Of a stretch of 35,580 nt of DNA, positions 1 to 7,165 are shown piece after piece. Under the pieces are notes generated by a model, which did not search any database, had not been told where the DNA came from, and saw only the letters and a program-made list of their open reading frames with translations. Every line of letters begins with the position of its first letter. Position 1 is the stretch's first letter. Made by a program: the position numbers and the translations under genes. The stretch is from Actinomycetota bacterium (GTDB lineage Bacteria > Actinomycetota > Thermoleophilia > Gaiellales > Gaiellaceae). The stretch covers positions 1-35,580 of the forward strand of contig VAYM01000142.1 of NCBI GenBank assembly GCA_005884945.1, written 5' to 3'.

Positions 1-8
1 TCTGCGGC

Positions 9-1358
9 GTGAGATTGCGTCCGGGGCGCGAGCTGGCGATCGACCTCGGCACTGCGAACACGCTCGTGTTCGTTCGCGGCGAGGGAATCGTCGTCTTCGA
101 GCCGTCGGTCGTCGCGATCGACGAGCGCAGCGGCGACGTGCAGGCGGTCGGCGAGGAGGCGCGGCGGATGATCGGCCGGACGCCCGCGGCGATTCGCGCG
201 ATCCGACCCCTCCGTCACGGCGTGATCGCGGATTTCGACGTGACCGCGGCAATGCTCCGCTACTTCATCGGCCGCGTCGGAGGGGGAGCGTTCTCGCGCG
301 TCATGTTGTGCGTGCCCAGCGGGATCACGAAGGTCGAGCGCGACGCGGTCGAAGAGGCAACCCTTGCCGCGGGTGCGCGCACGGTGTCGCTGATCGAGGA
401 GCCGATGGCCGCGGCGATCGGGGCCGGGCTGCCGGTTGCCGAAGCGCAGGGCAGCATGGTCGTCGACATCGGCGGCGGCACGACCGAGGTGGCCGTCCTC
501 GCGCTCGGGGGGATCGTCGTCTGGGAGTCGCTTCGGCTCGGCGGCTACGAGATGGACGACGCACTCGTTCGCCACCTCGACACGAACGCGCGTCTCCTCA
601 TCGGGCCGGAGACCGCGGAGACCGCGAAGATCGCGTGCGGCTCCGCGTGGCCGCTCGACGGCGAGGTGAAGACCGACGTCGCCGGTCGTGACCGGATGAC
701 CGGTCTGCTCCGCCGGACGACCGTCGACTCCGGCGAGATCCGTCACGCGCTCGAGTCGACGATCGAGACGATCACGGACGCCGTTGTCCGGACGCTCGAG
801 TCGACGCCGCCGGAGCTCGCGGCCGACATCAGCAATCGCGGCATCGTCCTCGCCGGCGGGGGCGGTCTGCTTCGCGGGATGGACCGCCGGCTCGCGGCGG
901 AAACGAATGTTCCCGTCGTGCTCGCCGATGCGGAAGACGCCGGCGCCGCTCCCGTCGCTGATACGCGCGGACAGGTTCCCCCGTTCGAGGGTTCCGCGCC
1001 GTCCCGGAACCGCCGTAGGTTCGATCAATGCGCCTGGCCCCAGCGCTTCTCGCCGTCGTCATGGGCGGAGCCGTCGCCGCCGCGTCGCCGACCGCGTACG
1101 ACGGCCAGCGTGCGGCGCTCGCTCAGGCGGCGCTGCAGCACACGTTCTTCGACGGAAAGCAAGGCCTCTACCGGGACGTCGCGGGCCGGCCGGCGATCGC
1201 TGACGCCTGGCCGTACTCGCAGGCGCTCGCCGCGACGATCGCGCTGGCGCAGGTCCCGCATGCCGGCCGCCGGTACGTGCGCGTCGCTCGCGCACGCATC
1301 GCGGCCCTCGCGCGCTATGCGCGGGGGGACGGCGCGCGGCGAATATTCAGGGTCGTGA
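9..1358 (+). CDS. mreB: MreB/actin-like rod-shape protein, C-terminus disrupted
   Basis: Actin-fold ATPase of the MreB family, which forms membrane filaments guiding lateral wall synthesis. Visible are the phosphate-1 motif AIDLGTANTLVFV near residue 10, VCVPSGIT-like sequence near residue 100 (here LCVPSGITKVERDAV), phosphate-2 motif VVDIGGGTTEVAV near residue 150 and adenosine motif GIVLAGGGGLLRGMD near residue 280. Family similarity stops near residue 305 (about base 930). The usual last 25-35 residues with the DPL-CVALG-type motif are absent in all three frames, and the frame runs on as arginine- and serine-rich sequence 331 bases into the next gene. The functional end is therefore unknown; a short deletion removing the 3' end and stop is likely. 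The GTG start fits a GTGA overlap with an upstream gene outside the window. No mreC or mreD follows. Confidence 0.8.
   Translation: MRLRPGRELAIDLGTANTLVFVRGEGIVVFEPSVVAIDERSGDVQAVGEEARRMIGRTPAAIRAIRPLRHGVIADFDVTAAMLRYFIGRVGGGAFSRVMLCVPSGITKVERDAVEEATLAAGARTVSLIEEPMAAAIGAGLPVAEAQGSMVVDIGGGTTEVAVLALGGIVVWESLRLGGYEMDDALVRHLDTNARLLIGPETAETAKIACGSAWPLDGEVKTDVAGRDRMTGLLRRTTVDSGEIRHALESTIETITDAVVRTLESTPPELAADISNRGIVLAGGGGLLRGMDRRLAAETNVPVVLADAEDAGAAPVADTRGQVPPFEGSAPSRNRRRFDQCAWPQRFSPSSWAEPSPPRRRPRTTASVRRSLRRRCSTRSSTESKASTGTSRAGRRSLTPGRTRRRSPRRSRWRRSRMPAAGTCASLAHASRPSRAMRGGTARGEYSGS
990..1011. repeat. Short inverted repeat before the first GH76 gene
   Basis: GGTTCCG and CGGAACC form a perfect 7-bp stem with an 8-base loop, ending 16 bases before the ATG at 1028. 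No T-run follows, so it is a weak terminator candidate. It may be a remnant of the mreB 3' region or a leader hairpin of the next gene. Confidence 0.3.
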
Positions 1359-1999
1359 CGGGCGCGTGGGACAGCGATCCCTCACATCCCTGCGCCGGCG
1401 GTGTCTTCTGGACGACCGTCGCCGGCAACCACGACCGCAACACCGTCACGACGGCCACCGGCGCCCTCCTCGCGATGCGGCTCTACGGTGCGACGCACGC
1501 GTCCGGTTACCTCGTGTGGGCGCGTCGGATGCTCGCCTGGGCCGAGCAGTGCATGGCGTCGCCGAACGGACTGCTCTGGGACCACATCGACCTGCGCGGC
1601 AGAGTCGACCGGACGGAGTGGAGCTACAACCAGGGAACGGCGATCGGCGCCTACGTCCTCCTCTACCGGCTCGTGGGCGACCGGACCGCGCTCGCGCGCG
1701 CCGAGGAGCTCGCCGATGCGTCGCTGCGTTACTTCGACGAGAACCGGCTCCGTGCTGAGCCGCCCTTCTTCCTGGCGATCTTCTTCCGGAATCTGCTCTC
1801 GCTCGGCCAGGCCGCCCACGATCCGCGTTGTCGCGCCGCGGCGCAGGCGTACGCGGACGGCGTCTGGACGGACCGGCGCGACCCGCGCACCGGCCTCGTC
1901 GCCTTCCACGCGGGCGCGCCCGCACGGCTCCTCGAGCAGTCCGCGCTCGTCCAGCTGTACGCAGCGCTGGCGCAGCCCCACTCCGTGCCCGGCGCCTGA
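1028..1999 (+). CDS. GH76-like secreted glycoside hydrolase lacking the Asp-Asp motif
   Basis: A secreted (alpha/alpha)6-barrel protein resembling GH76 alpha-1,6-mannanases. An N-terminal signal peptide (MRLAPALLAVVMGGAVAAA) is clear. Barrel segments include WPYSQALAATIALA, GGVFWTTVAGNHDRNTVTT and EWSYNQGTAIGAYVLL; the last is a strong GH76-type motif. The catalytic Asp-Asp pair, present as FFDDNGWWAL in the second GH76 gene at 3903, is missing. The protein passes directly from ALARYA to RGDGARRIFRVV, so about 50 residues seem lost in frame near base 1320. The protein is thus either an inactive binding homologue, a deletion product, or an assembly collapse. The ATG start has only a weak upstream TAGG; the signal peptide supports it. 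The neighbours are a PIG-V-like mannosyltransferase and a second GH76 protein. Confidence 0.75.
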   Translation: MRLAPALLAVVMGGAVAAASPTAYDGQRAALAQAALQHTFFDGKQGLYRDVAGRPAIADAWPYSQALAATIALAQVPHAGRRYVRVARARIAALARYARGDGARRIFRVVTGAWDSDPSHPCAGGVFWTTVAGNHDRNTVTTATGALLAMRLYGATHASGYLVWARRMLAWAEQCMASPNGLLWDHIDLRGRVDRTEWSYNQGTAIGAYVLLYRLVGDRTALARAEELADASLRYFDENRLRAEPPFFLAIFFRNLLSLGQAAHDPRCRAAAQAYADGVWTDRRDPRTGLVAFHAGAPARLLEQSALVQLYAALAQPHSVPGA

Positions 2000-2016
2000 C
2001 GTCCGCGTGTTTAGGA

Positions 2017-2043
2017 GGCGCCGTTCCGTGCAACGGCGTCTTT
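2017..2043 (+). terminator. Likely intrinsic terminator after the first GH76 gene
   Basis: A stem CGCCGTT/AACGGCG with a 6-base loop, extended by a G-U and a G-C pair, is followed by TCTTT. It lies 18 bases after the stop of the first GH76 gene, so the following PIG-V gene may have its own promoter. Confidence 0.55.
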
Positions 2044-2101
2044 AGCCCAGGTTTTACCGATGTCATCCGTCCGGCAGGCGGCCGGACTCCACGAGGACCG
2101 A

Positions 2102-3298
2102 ATGGCCGTTTCACGAGACGTCGCGATCCAGCATGCGACGCATCGAATCGAGTCCCGCCCGAGGCCGACGCTCGTCGATCTCGAGCGGTTGCGTTCGTCC
2201 ACACGCGTGTGCGCATGGTTCGCGATCGGCGGCTGGTGGATCCTCTCGCGCGCGCTGGTCGTCGTCACCGCCGCGGTCGTTCAGTACACGCAGTGGCCTG
2301 CCGGTGCATGGAGGCCGGCGCTCGCGCACCGGCCGCTCGCACTCCTCACTGCCTGGGACGGCCGCTGGTATCGGATGGTCGCCGAGCGCGGGTACCTCGT
2401 CATCCCGCGACATCAGAGCGACACCGCCTTCTTCCCGCTCTATCCCGCGCTCCTGCGTGCGGGGCGCGCGGTCGGCCTGTCCGCCGACACGGCGGGCCTG
2501 CTGATCGCGAACCTCGCGCTGCTCGTCGCGCTCGTCGCGCTGTACGAGCTCGTGCGCGTGTGGACCGATGAACGGACGGCGCGGCGTGCGGCCGTGTACG
2601 CGGCGATCTTTCCGGTCGGCTACGTCTTCTCGATGGTGTATCCCGAAGCGGTCGTGCTCGCGGGGATGTCGGTGGCGGGCGTCCTCGCGGCACGCGGACG
2701 GTGGACCGGCGCCGCGGCCGCCGCCGCCGTCGCGGCATTGACGCGACCGGAAGGGCTGCTCCTCATTCTCCCGCTCGGAGTGCTCGCGGCCCGGACCTGG
2801 CGGGGCGCCGACGCATCGAGTCGTCGGCGGGCTCTGACTGCGGTGGCCGCTGCACCCGCCGCCCTCGCAGGCGTGTGCGCGTACGAGTGGCGGACGTTCG
2901 GCGACGCGTTCGCGTTCAGCACGGCGCAGCGCTCGTGGGGACGAGCGTTCGAGGCCGCGGGTCCAGTGCGCGCGGTCGAGGAGCTCGTTCGCTCCGTCGG
3001 GACGCCGAATGCGTGGTTGTTCCGCGACGCGGCCTTTTGCGTCGTGTACGTGATGCTGATCGTGATCGCGGCGCGGTTCGTTCCCACAGCCTGGACCGCC
3101 GCGGCGCTGCTGATCGTGCTGCTGCCGCTGTGGAGCGGGTCGTTCACGTCCGACGCGCGCTTCGGGCTCGTCGCGCCGCCGGTGTACGCGGGCCTTGCCC
3201 GGGTCGGCAGCCGTCGCGCGGCTGACGTCGCGTTGAGGGTTTGCAGCGTCGCGCTGCTCGTCGTCGCAACCGCAACGGTGCTGCTTCGGTGGCCGTGA
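2102..3298 (+). CDS. PIG-V/GT76-type membrane mannosyltransferase
   Basis: A polytopic membrane glycosyltransferase resembling PIG-V (GPI mannosyltransferase 2, family GT76), which transfers mannose from a polyprenyl-linked donor. Visible are the loop motif AWDGRWYRMVAERGY after the first membrane helix, then DTAFFPLYPALLRAGRA and a run of helices including AGLLIANLALLVALVALYEL and ARRAAVYAAIFPVGYVFSMV; this order is typical of bacterial PIG-V-like proteins. Several further helices follow to the C-terminus. The start at 2102 is preferred because GAGGA lies four bases upstream; the ATG at 2060 has no ribosome binding site and would add 14 residues. The stop overlaps the next start as GTGA. With GH76 (mannanase-like) proteins on both sides, a mannose-containing surface glycan is the likely target, but this is inferred from families only. 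Confidence 0.8.
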   Translation: MAVSRDVAIQHATHRIESRPRPTLVDLERLRSSTRVCAWFAIGGWWILSRALVVVTAAVVQYTQWPAGAWRPALAHRPLALLTAWDGRWYRMVAERGYLVIPRHQSDTAFFPLYPALLRAGRAVGLSADTAGLLIANLALLVALVALYELVRVWTDERTARRAAVYAAIFPVGYVFSMVYPEAVVLAGMSVAGVLAARGRWTGAAAAAAVAALTRPEGLLLILPLGVLAARTWRGADASSRRRALTAVAAAPAALAGVCAYEWRTFGDAFAFSTAQRSWGRAFEAAGPVRAVEELVRSVGTPNAWLFRDAAFCVVYVMLIVIAARFVPTAWTAAALLIVLLPLWSGSFTSDARFGLVAPPVYAGLARVGSRRAADVALRVCSVALLVVATATVLLRWP

Positions 3299-3909
3299 TC
3301 CGCCGCGTCCTCGTTCCTCTGGTCGGCGCCGCCTTCGCGGCCGGCGCGATCGCCGCTGCAGCGTTTGCGCTCGTCAAGGCACTGCCGCAGCCGACGAGAG
3401 GAGACCGTGTCGGCGTGAGGCTCCTCGAGCTTCTCCACCAGCGCGGCGGCCGAGGCAGCCGCATGACGATCGGCGGCATCTCGCTCACCTCTCGTTGCCG
3501 TCAGCTTCCGCAGCGGCGGAGCCTCGTCGAGCTCAGCGACGGGAACACGTTCGTCGTCAGCGGCTCGCACGTCCGCGCGTGGCACGCGCCCGCGACCGAG
3601 CTCGCCGGTATGGCGCAACGGCCGGCGCTCGTCCGTGCCGCGGAGGCGGATCTCGCCGGCAGCTACCAGCTCTATGCGTCGGAGCTGACGAGCCAGCTCG
3701 AGCGCGGGAAGCGGGTGACGGAACGCGTGGTCACGGTGGGCGGGCGGCGCGTGTACGAGATCGCGCTGGCGCGGGAACGTCCCCGCGTCGTGCTCGTCGT
3801 CGACAGCCGGACGTTGCGGCCGCTCGAGGCGCGTTTCGATTCGGCTGCGCTCGAAGCGTCGGCGGTGCTCGAGCCGCCCCAGATGGAGCGAGGTCTCGCG
3901 ACGTGCTGA
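3295..3909 (+). CDS. Membrane-anchored or secreted protein of unknown function
   Basis: A 204-residue protein beginning with a hydrophobic segment (VLVPLVGAAFAAGAIAAAAF) that serves as signal peptide or membrane anchor, followed by a soluble domain rich in predicted beta strands. The GTG start is chosen because it forms a GTGA overlap with the PIG-V stop. The ORF track start at 3241 lies 58 bases inside the PIG-V gene. The pattern of alternating strands and the phrase VVDSRTLRPLEARFDS recall RseB/LolA-fold proteins that read substrate-modified lipids or proteins, but this is a loose impression. Its stop overlaps the second GH76 start by seven bases, so the PIG-V, this gene and the GH76 gene are probably co-translated. 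A role in handling or sensing the glycan product is possible but unproven. Confidence 0.65.
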   Translation: MIRRVLVPLVGAAFAAGAIAAAAFALVKALPQPTRGDRVGVRLLELLHQRGGRGSRMTIGGISLTSRCRQLPQRRSLVELSDGNTFVVSGSHVRAWHAPATELAGMAQRPALVRAAEADLAGSYQLYASELTSQLERGKRVTERVVTVGGRRVYEIALARERPRVVLVVDSRTLRPLEARFDSAALEASAVLEPPQMERGLATC

Positions 3910-4949
3910 GGCTCGCACGTGTTGCTCTGGTCCTCGGGACGCTTGCGGCAGTCGCGCTCGCGCCTGCCTCCGCGCGGGCCTACGGCGACCGCGAGGCGTA
4001 CGTGCGCGCGAGCGACGGGCCGCGCGACGTCGCGACCCTCTGGGACGTCTTCCCGCTCTTCGAGGCCACGGACCTCGTCGCGATCGCCCGTCCGAGCCCT
4101 GCGCATCGCGCGGCGGTCGAAGCGATCGGGCGCGGCGCGGAGCGGTACTGGAACCCGACGTTCAAGCCGGTCGGCGGCTACTGGTATCGCCCGGAACAAC
4201 GGCCGAACGTCAACGTCTTCTTCGACGACAACGGCTGGTGGGCGCTCGCGTTCTTCGATGCCTACACGGCGACTCACGACCGCCGCTTCCTCAACGACGC
4301 GATCCGCGGCTGGCGCTTCATCGCCGTCGCCGGCTGGGCGCAGAACGACGGCGGCGGGATCTGGTGGGACACGAACCACGACTGGAAGACGTCCGAGCCG
4401 CTCGCTGCCGAGGTCCTCGTGGGCGCGGAGCTGTACCGGACAACACACAGCAAGGCGTACCTCAACGAGAGCCTCAAGCTCCTCGCGTGGGCGAACGCGC
4501 ACTCGTGGAACCGCACGCGCAACCTGTATCAACGAAACGAGCACGACGCGACCGTCATGAACTACGTCGAGGGGATGATGATCGGCGCGCACGCGACGCT
4601 CTGCCGTGCAGTTCGGCGGGTGTCGTATTGCCGGCGCGCGGAGCAGCTCGCCGCTGCGTCGGCCCTCGCGTTTCCGCCGAAGTTCTTCTGGGCCAACGAG
4701 ACCGACGCGATCTACTACCGCTGGCTGCTCACGCTATACGGCGTCGACGCGAATCCGCGGTGGTATCGCCTCGCCGACGCGTGGGCTCGCAAGGCGCTCG
4801 CGAATGCACGCGATAAGAACGGGCTCTTCACGCGCCGCTGGGACGGGACTCCGCCGCGGACCCCGCGGCTCTTGACGCCGGGCGGGACGCTGATGCTGCT
4901 CGCCGCAGTCGCGGCGGCACCAACGCCGGCGGGAACGTCTGGCGGGTAG
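3903..4949 (+). CDS. GH76-family secreted glycoside hydrolase
   Basis: A 348-residue secreted protein with a signal peptide ending near ASARAYG. The GH76 hallmark FFDDNGWWALAFFDAY carries the Asp-Asp pair that acts as nucleophile and acid/base in alpha-1,6-mannanases. Also visible are GGGIWWDTNHDWKTSEP and NYVEGMMIGAHATL, matching successive barrel helices. Known members hydrolyse alpha-1,6-mannan or act as cell-wall transglycosidases (Dcw1/Dfg5); substrate here is unknown. The start is GTG at 3903, overlapping the preceding gene by seven bases; the signal peptide begins exactly there. It is the intact counterpart of the gene at 1028. Its placement after a PIG-V-like transferase suggests trimming or attachment of the glycan made by that enzyme outside the membrane. 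Confidence 0.8.
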   Translation: MLRLARVALVLGTLAAVALAPASARAYGDREAYVRASDGPRDVATLWDVFPLFEATDLVAIARPSPAHRAAVEAIGRGAERYWNPTFKPVGGYWYRPEQRPNVNVFFDDNGWWALAFFDAYTATHDRRFLNDAIRGWRFIAVAGWAQNDGGGIWWDTNHDWKTSEPLAAEVLVGAELYRTTHSKAYLNESLKLLAWANAHSWNRTRNLYQRNEHDATVMNYVEGMMIGAHATLCRAVRRVSYCRRAEQLAAASALAFPPKFFWANETDAIYYRWLLTLYGVDANPRWYRLADAWARKALANARDKNGLFTRRWDGTPPRTPRLLTPGGTLMLLAAVAAAPTPAGTSGG

Positions 4950-4968
4950 AGCGCGTTTTCAGCTGAAC

Positions 4969-5295
4969 ATGGCAACGGAACTGGCACTCGCGGCGTATCG
5001 TGCGCGACCGGGGAAGGACGACGAGCTCTTGCAGATCCTGGGCGAAGACATCGCGACGTTGCGTGCGCGCGGTCACGTCACGGATCGGCCCGCGCCGGTC
5101 GTTCGGACAGGCGACGGCGAGCTGATGGTCGTCCTCGAGTGGTCGTCGGAGCACGCTGTCGACGAGGCGCACGCCGATCCGGAGGTGATGGCGATGTGGG
5201 AGCGGAAGGGCGAGCTCGCGGAGTACCTCCCACCGAATGCCCTCACCGGCGCGGGCGTACCCTTCGCGCGCTGGACGGTCGTCGCCGATCTCTAG
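4969..5295 (+). CDS. Small ABM/dimeric alpha-beta-barrel-like protein
   Basis: A 108-residue cytoplasmic protein. The N-terminus LALAAYRARPGKDDELLQIL, a central strand ELMVVLEWSSEHAVDEA and the helix DPEVMAMWERKGELAEYL fit the antibiotic-biosynthesis-monooxygenase/Dabb dimeric ferredoxin-like fold, whose members range from monooxygenases to simple binding proteins. No catalytic residues can be assigned. No good ribosome binding site precedes the ATG. It begins 19 bases after the GH76 gene and converges on dinB with a 19-base gap, so it may be read with the upstream operon. Confidence 0.65.
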   Translation: MATELALAAYRARPGKDDELLQILGEDIATLRARGHVTDRPAPVVRTGDGELMVVLEWSSEHAVDEAHADPEVMAMWERKGELAEYLPPNALTGAGVPFARWTVVADL

Positions 5296-5314
5296 GAGGG
5301 CGCTCTGCTCCGTC

Positions 5315-6511
5315 TCAGTCGGGCAGGAGCGGCACGACAAGGCCGGTGTCGCGGCCGAGCAGCACCGCGCGGGTGATCGCTGCGCTCCCGTAGCGGTCGC
5401 GAATCTCGTCGAGCGCCGCGTCGAGCGTTTCCCTGCTGCGCGAGTCGAACGGAAGCGGAAGCTGGAGGGCACGGCTGTCCTCGAGGTTCGCCACCGAGAT
5501 GCCGACGAGCGTGAGCCCGCGCCGCTCGATCGTCGGCGACGAGGCCGCGAAGAGCCAGCGCACGGTGGCGAGAATCGCGCTTGTCTCTGCGGTCGGGCGC
5601 GGCAGCGTGTACGACCGTGTCGCGCGCGAGAAGTCGTCGAAGCGCAGCCGAAGGACGACGGTACGCCCGGCCCGCCGCGCGGCGCGCATCCGGCGCGTCA
5701 CTCGCTCGACGAGTCCGACAACGATCGCGTCGACGGCCTCGTGCGTCCGTCGTGCGCGGCCGAGCGCGCACTGTGAGCCGATCGAGCCGCGCCGCCGGCC
5801 GACGCGAACGCGGCGCGGATCGCGGTTGTGCGCCAACGCGTGCAACTGTCGTCCCGACGCGCGTCCGAGCAGCTCGACGAGTGTCGGCTCGTCGAAGGAC
5901 GCGACCTGGCCGACGGTCCAGATCCCGCGGTCGTGCAGCTTCTCCGCCGTCACGTCGCCGACGCCCCAGAGGCGCTCGACCGGCAGCGGGTGCAGGAACG
6001 CCAGCTCGCCTTCCGGCGGCACGACGAGCAAGCCGTCGGGCTTCGCGATCCCGCTCGCCACCTTGGCGAGGAACTTCGTGCGCGCGACGCCGACCGAGAT
6101 GCGCAGGCCGACGCGTTCCCGCACCTCGCGACGGAGGCGCGCGGCGATCTCCGTCGCGGACCCGGCGATCCGGCGCATCCCGCGCACGTCGAGGAACGCC
6201 TCGTCGATCGACAGACCTTCCACGAGCGGCGACGCGTTCTCGAAGACGCGGAACAGAGCTTTGCTCGCATCCGCGTACGCCGCCATCCGCGGCGGGACGA
6301 CCACCGCGTGTGGGCAGAGCTCGAGCGCCAGCCGGCCGCCCATTGCCGTCCGCACGCCGTGTGCCTTCGCCTCGTAACTCGCGGCAAGCACGACTCCGGC
6401 GCCGACGATGACGGGGCGGCCACGCAGCGAGGGGTCGTCCCGCTGCTCCACGGAGGCGTAGAAGGCGTCGACGTCCGCGTGGAGGATGGTCGGCTCCTCG
6501 TGAACGAACAT
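5315..6511 (-). CDS. dinB: DNA polymerase IV (Y family)
   Basis: Error-prone translesion polymerase. The N-terminus TILHADVDAFYASVEQRDD carries the first metal-binding Asp and YASVEQ motif; PVIVGAGVVLAASYEAKAHG follows, and GLSIDEAFLDV near residue 100 carries the Asp-Glu pair. Then come FLAKVASGIAKPDG, the helix-hairpin-helix segment ERLWGVGDVTAEKL, and a little-finger domain. QLPLPF near the C-terminus is a plausible sliding-clamp-binding motif. The length of 398 residues is normal. The ORF track extends 62 residues upstream into the RidA gene; ATG at 6511 is chosen because homology begins just after it. This ATG sits within a perfect LexA box and nine bases from a good -10, implying a leaderless transcript repressed by LexA. 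Confidence 0.92.
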   Translation of the reverse strand: MFVHEEPTILHADVDAFYASVEQRDDPSLRGRPVIVGAGVVLAASYEAKAHGVRTAMGGRLALELCPHAVVVPPRMAAYADASKALFRVFENASPLVEGLSIDEAFLDVRGMRRIAGSATEIAARLRREVRERVGLRISVGVARTKFLAKVASGIAKPDGLLVVPPEGELAFLHPLPVERLWGVGDVTAEKLHDRGIWTVGQVASFDEPTLVELLGRASGRQLHALAHNRDPRRVRVGRRRGSIGSQCALGRARRTHEAVDAIVVGLVERVTRRMRAARRAGRTVVLRLRFDDFSRATRSYTLPRPTAETSAILATVRWLFAASSPTIERRGLTLVGISVANLEDSRALQLPLPFDSRSRETLDAALDEIRDRYGSAAITRAVLLGRDTGLVVPLLPD

Positions 6512-6519
6512 ATGTTCGT
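6504..6519. promoter_or_regulatory. LexA (SOS) box at the dinB start
   Basis: CGAACATATGTTCG matches the CGAAC-N4-GTTCG consensus used by LexA in Gram-positive bacteria and Actinobacteria at every specified position. With flanking A and T it is a perfect 16-bp palindrome. It lies immediately downstream of the predicted -10 and includes the dinB ATG, so bound LexA would block initiation. Confidence 0.88.
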
Positions 6520-6520
6520 G

Positions 6521-6548
6521 ATGATACGCCGCTAGCTGCAGCCGTCGA
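6521..6548 (-). promoter_or_regulatory. dinB promoter, leaderless
   Basis: On the minus strand TCGACG (-35, four of six) is followed after 16 bases by TATCAT (-10, five of six). Nine bases separate the -10 from the ATG, so transcription should start at or next to the start codon. The LexA box begins one base after the -10. Confidence 0.6.
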
Positions 6549-6590
6549 GGACGACGATGAGGGCCACGCGGAGCTCGCGCACCGGACCGG

Positions 6591-7004
6591 TCATTGCGTC
6601 TCCGGGATCGAAGCGACGCCTTCGATCTCCACGAGCTGCTCGGTGTAGCCGAGGAAGGAGACTCCGAGCAGCGTGCTCGGCGGACGGGCGGGTGCAAGCG
6701 CCGCTTCGACGACGCGCCAGACGCGCACGAGGTCCTCGCGCTCGCGCGCGGCGACGTAGACGGTCGTCTTCACGAGGCCGCTCGCGTCCGTGCCGGCCGC
6801 GGCGAGGGCGGTGAGGAGATTCGCAACCGCGACCCGCGCTTGCTCCTCGAAGTCGCCGGGGGCGACGACCCGTCCGTTCGAGTCGAGCGGACACGCGCCG
6901 GCGGTAAAGACGGTGCTACCCGGTGCGGCCACCGCCGCGTACTCGTACGGCGCCTCCGGATACAGCGCGCCGCTCGACACGAACGTCGGCTTCGATCCCG
7001 CCAC
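6591..7004 (-). CDS. RidA/YjgF-family protein, lacks the catalytic Arg
   Basis: A 137-residue member of the RidA/YjgF/UK114 family. It shows VFTAGACPLDSNGRVVAPGD, FEEQARVAVANLLTALAAAG and LVKTTVYVA, the strand-helix pattern of the family, and ends with LVEIEGVASI. RidA proper hydrolyses reactive enamines and imines using an Arg at E. coli position 105 in an ARSC-like motif. By eye the aligned segment here is RPPSTLLGV with Thr at that place, as in Rid subfamilies that lack deaminase activity. The GTG at 7004 is preferred, since the ORF track start adds 19 residues of unlikely sequence; AGAGG is too close to it to decide. It is transcribed towards dinB and diverges from the acetate kinase remnant. 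Confidence 0.8.
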   Translation of the reverse strand: MAGSKPTFVSSGALYPEAPYEYAAVAAPGSTVFTAGACPLDSNGRVVAPGDFEEQARVAVANLLTALAAAGTDASGLVKTTVYVAAREREDLVRVWRVVEAALAPARPPSTLLGVSFLGYTEQLVEIEGVASIPETQ

Positions 7005-7165
7005 GCCTCTATCTTGGCGGTTTCCGGACGATGCGCGCGAGCACTGTCTCGAGCGCCGCACGGAAACGTCGCGGGCTCACCGCCGCCGACTCGTCCGAGG
7101 GCGAGGTGGACTCATGCAGTTGTCCGGGGACTGCCCGTAAGTGAGGACTGTCAGACTCACGAGCC

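Noticed and set aside
6512-6697. 62-residue N-terminal extension of dinB in the ORF track
   Set aside because: Low-complexity sequence overlapping the RidA gene; the promoter and LexA box lie inside it.
7113-7139. Eight-codon frame reading MQLSGDCP before the acetate kinase remnant
   Set aside because: No amino-acid cluster, hairpin switch or ribosome binding site supports a leader peptide.
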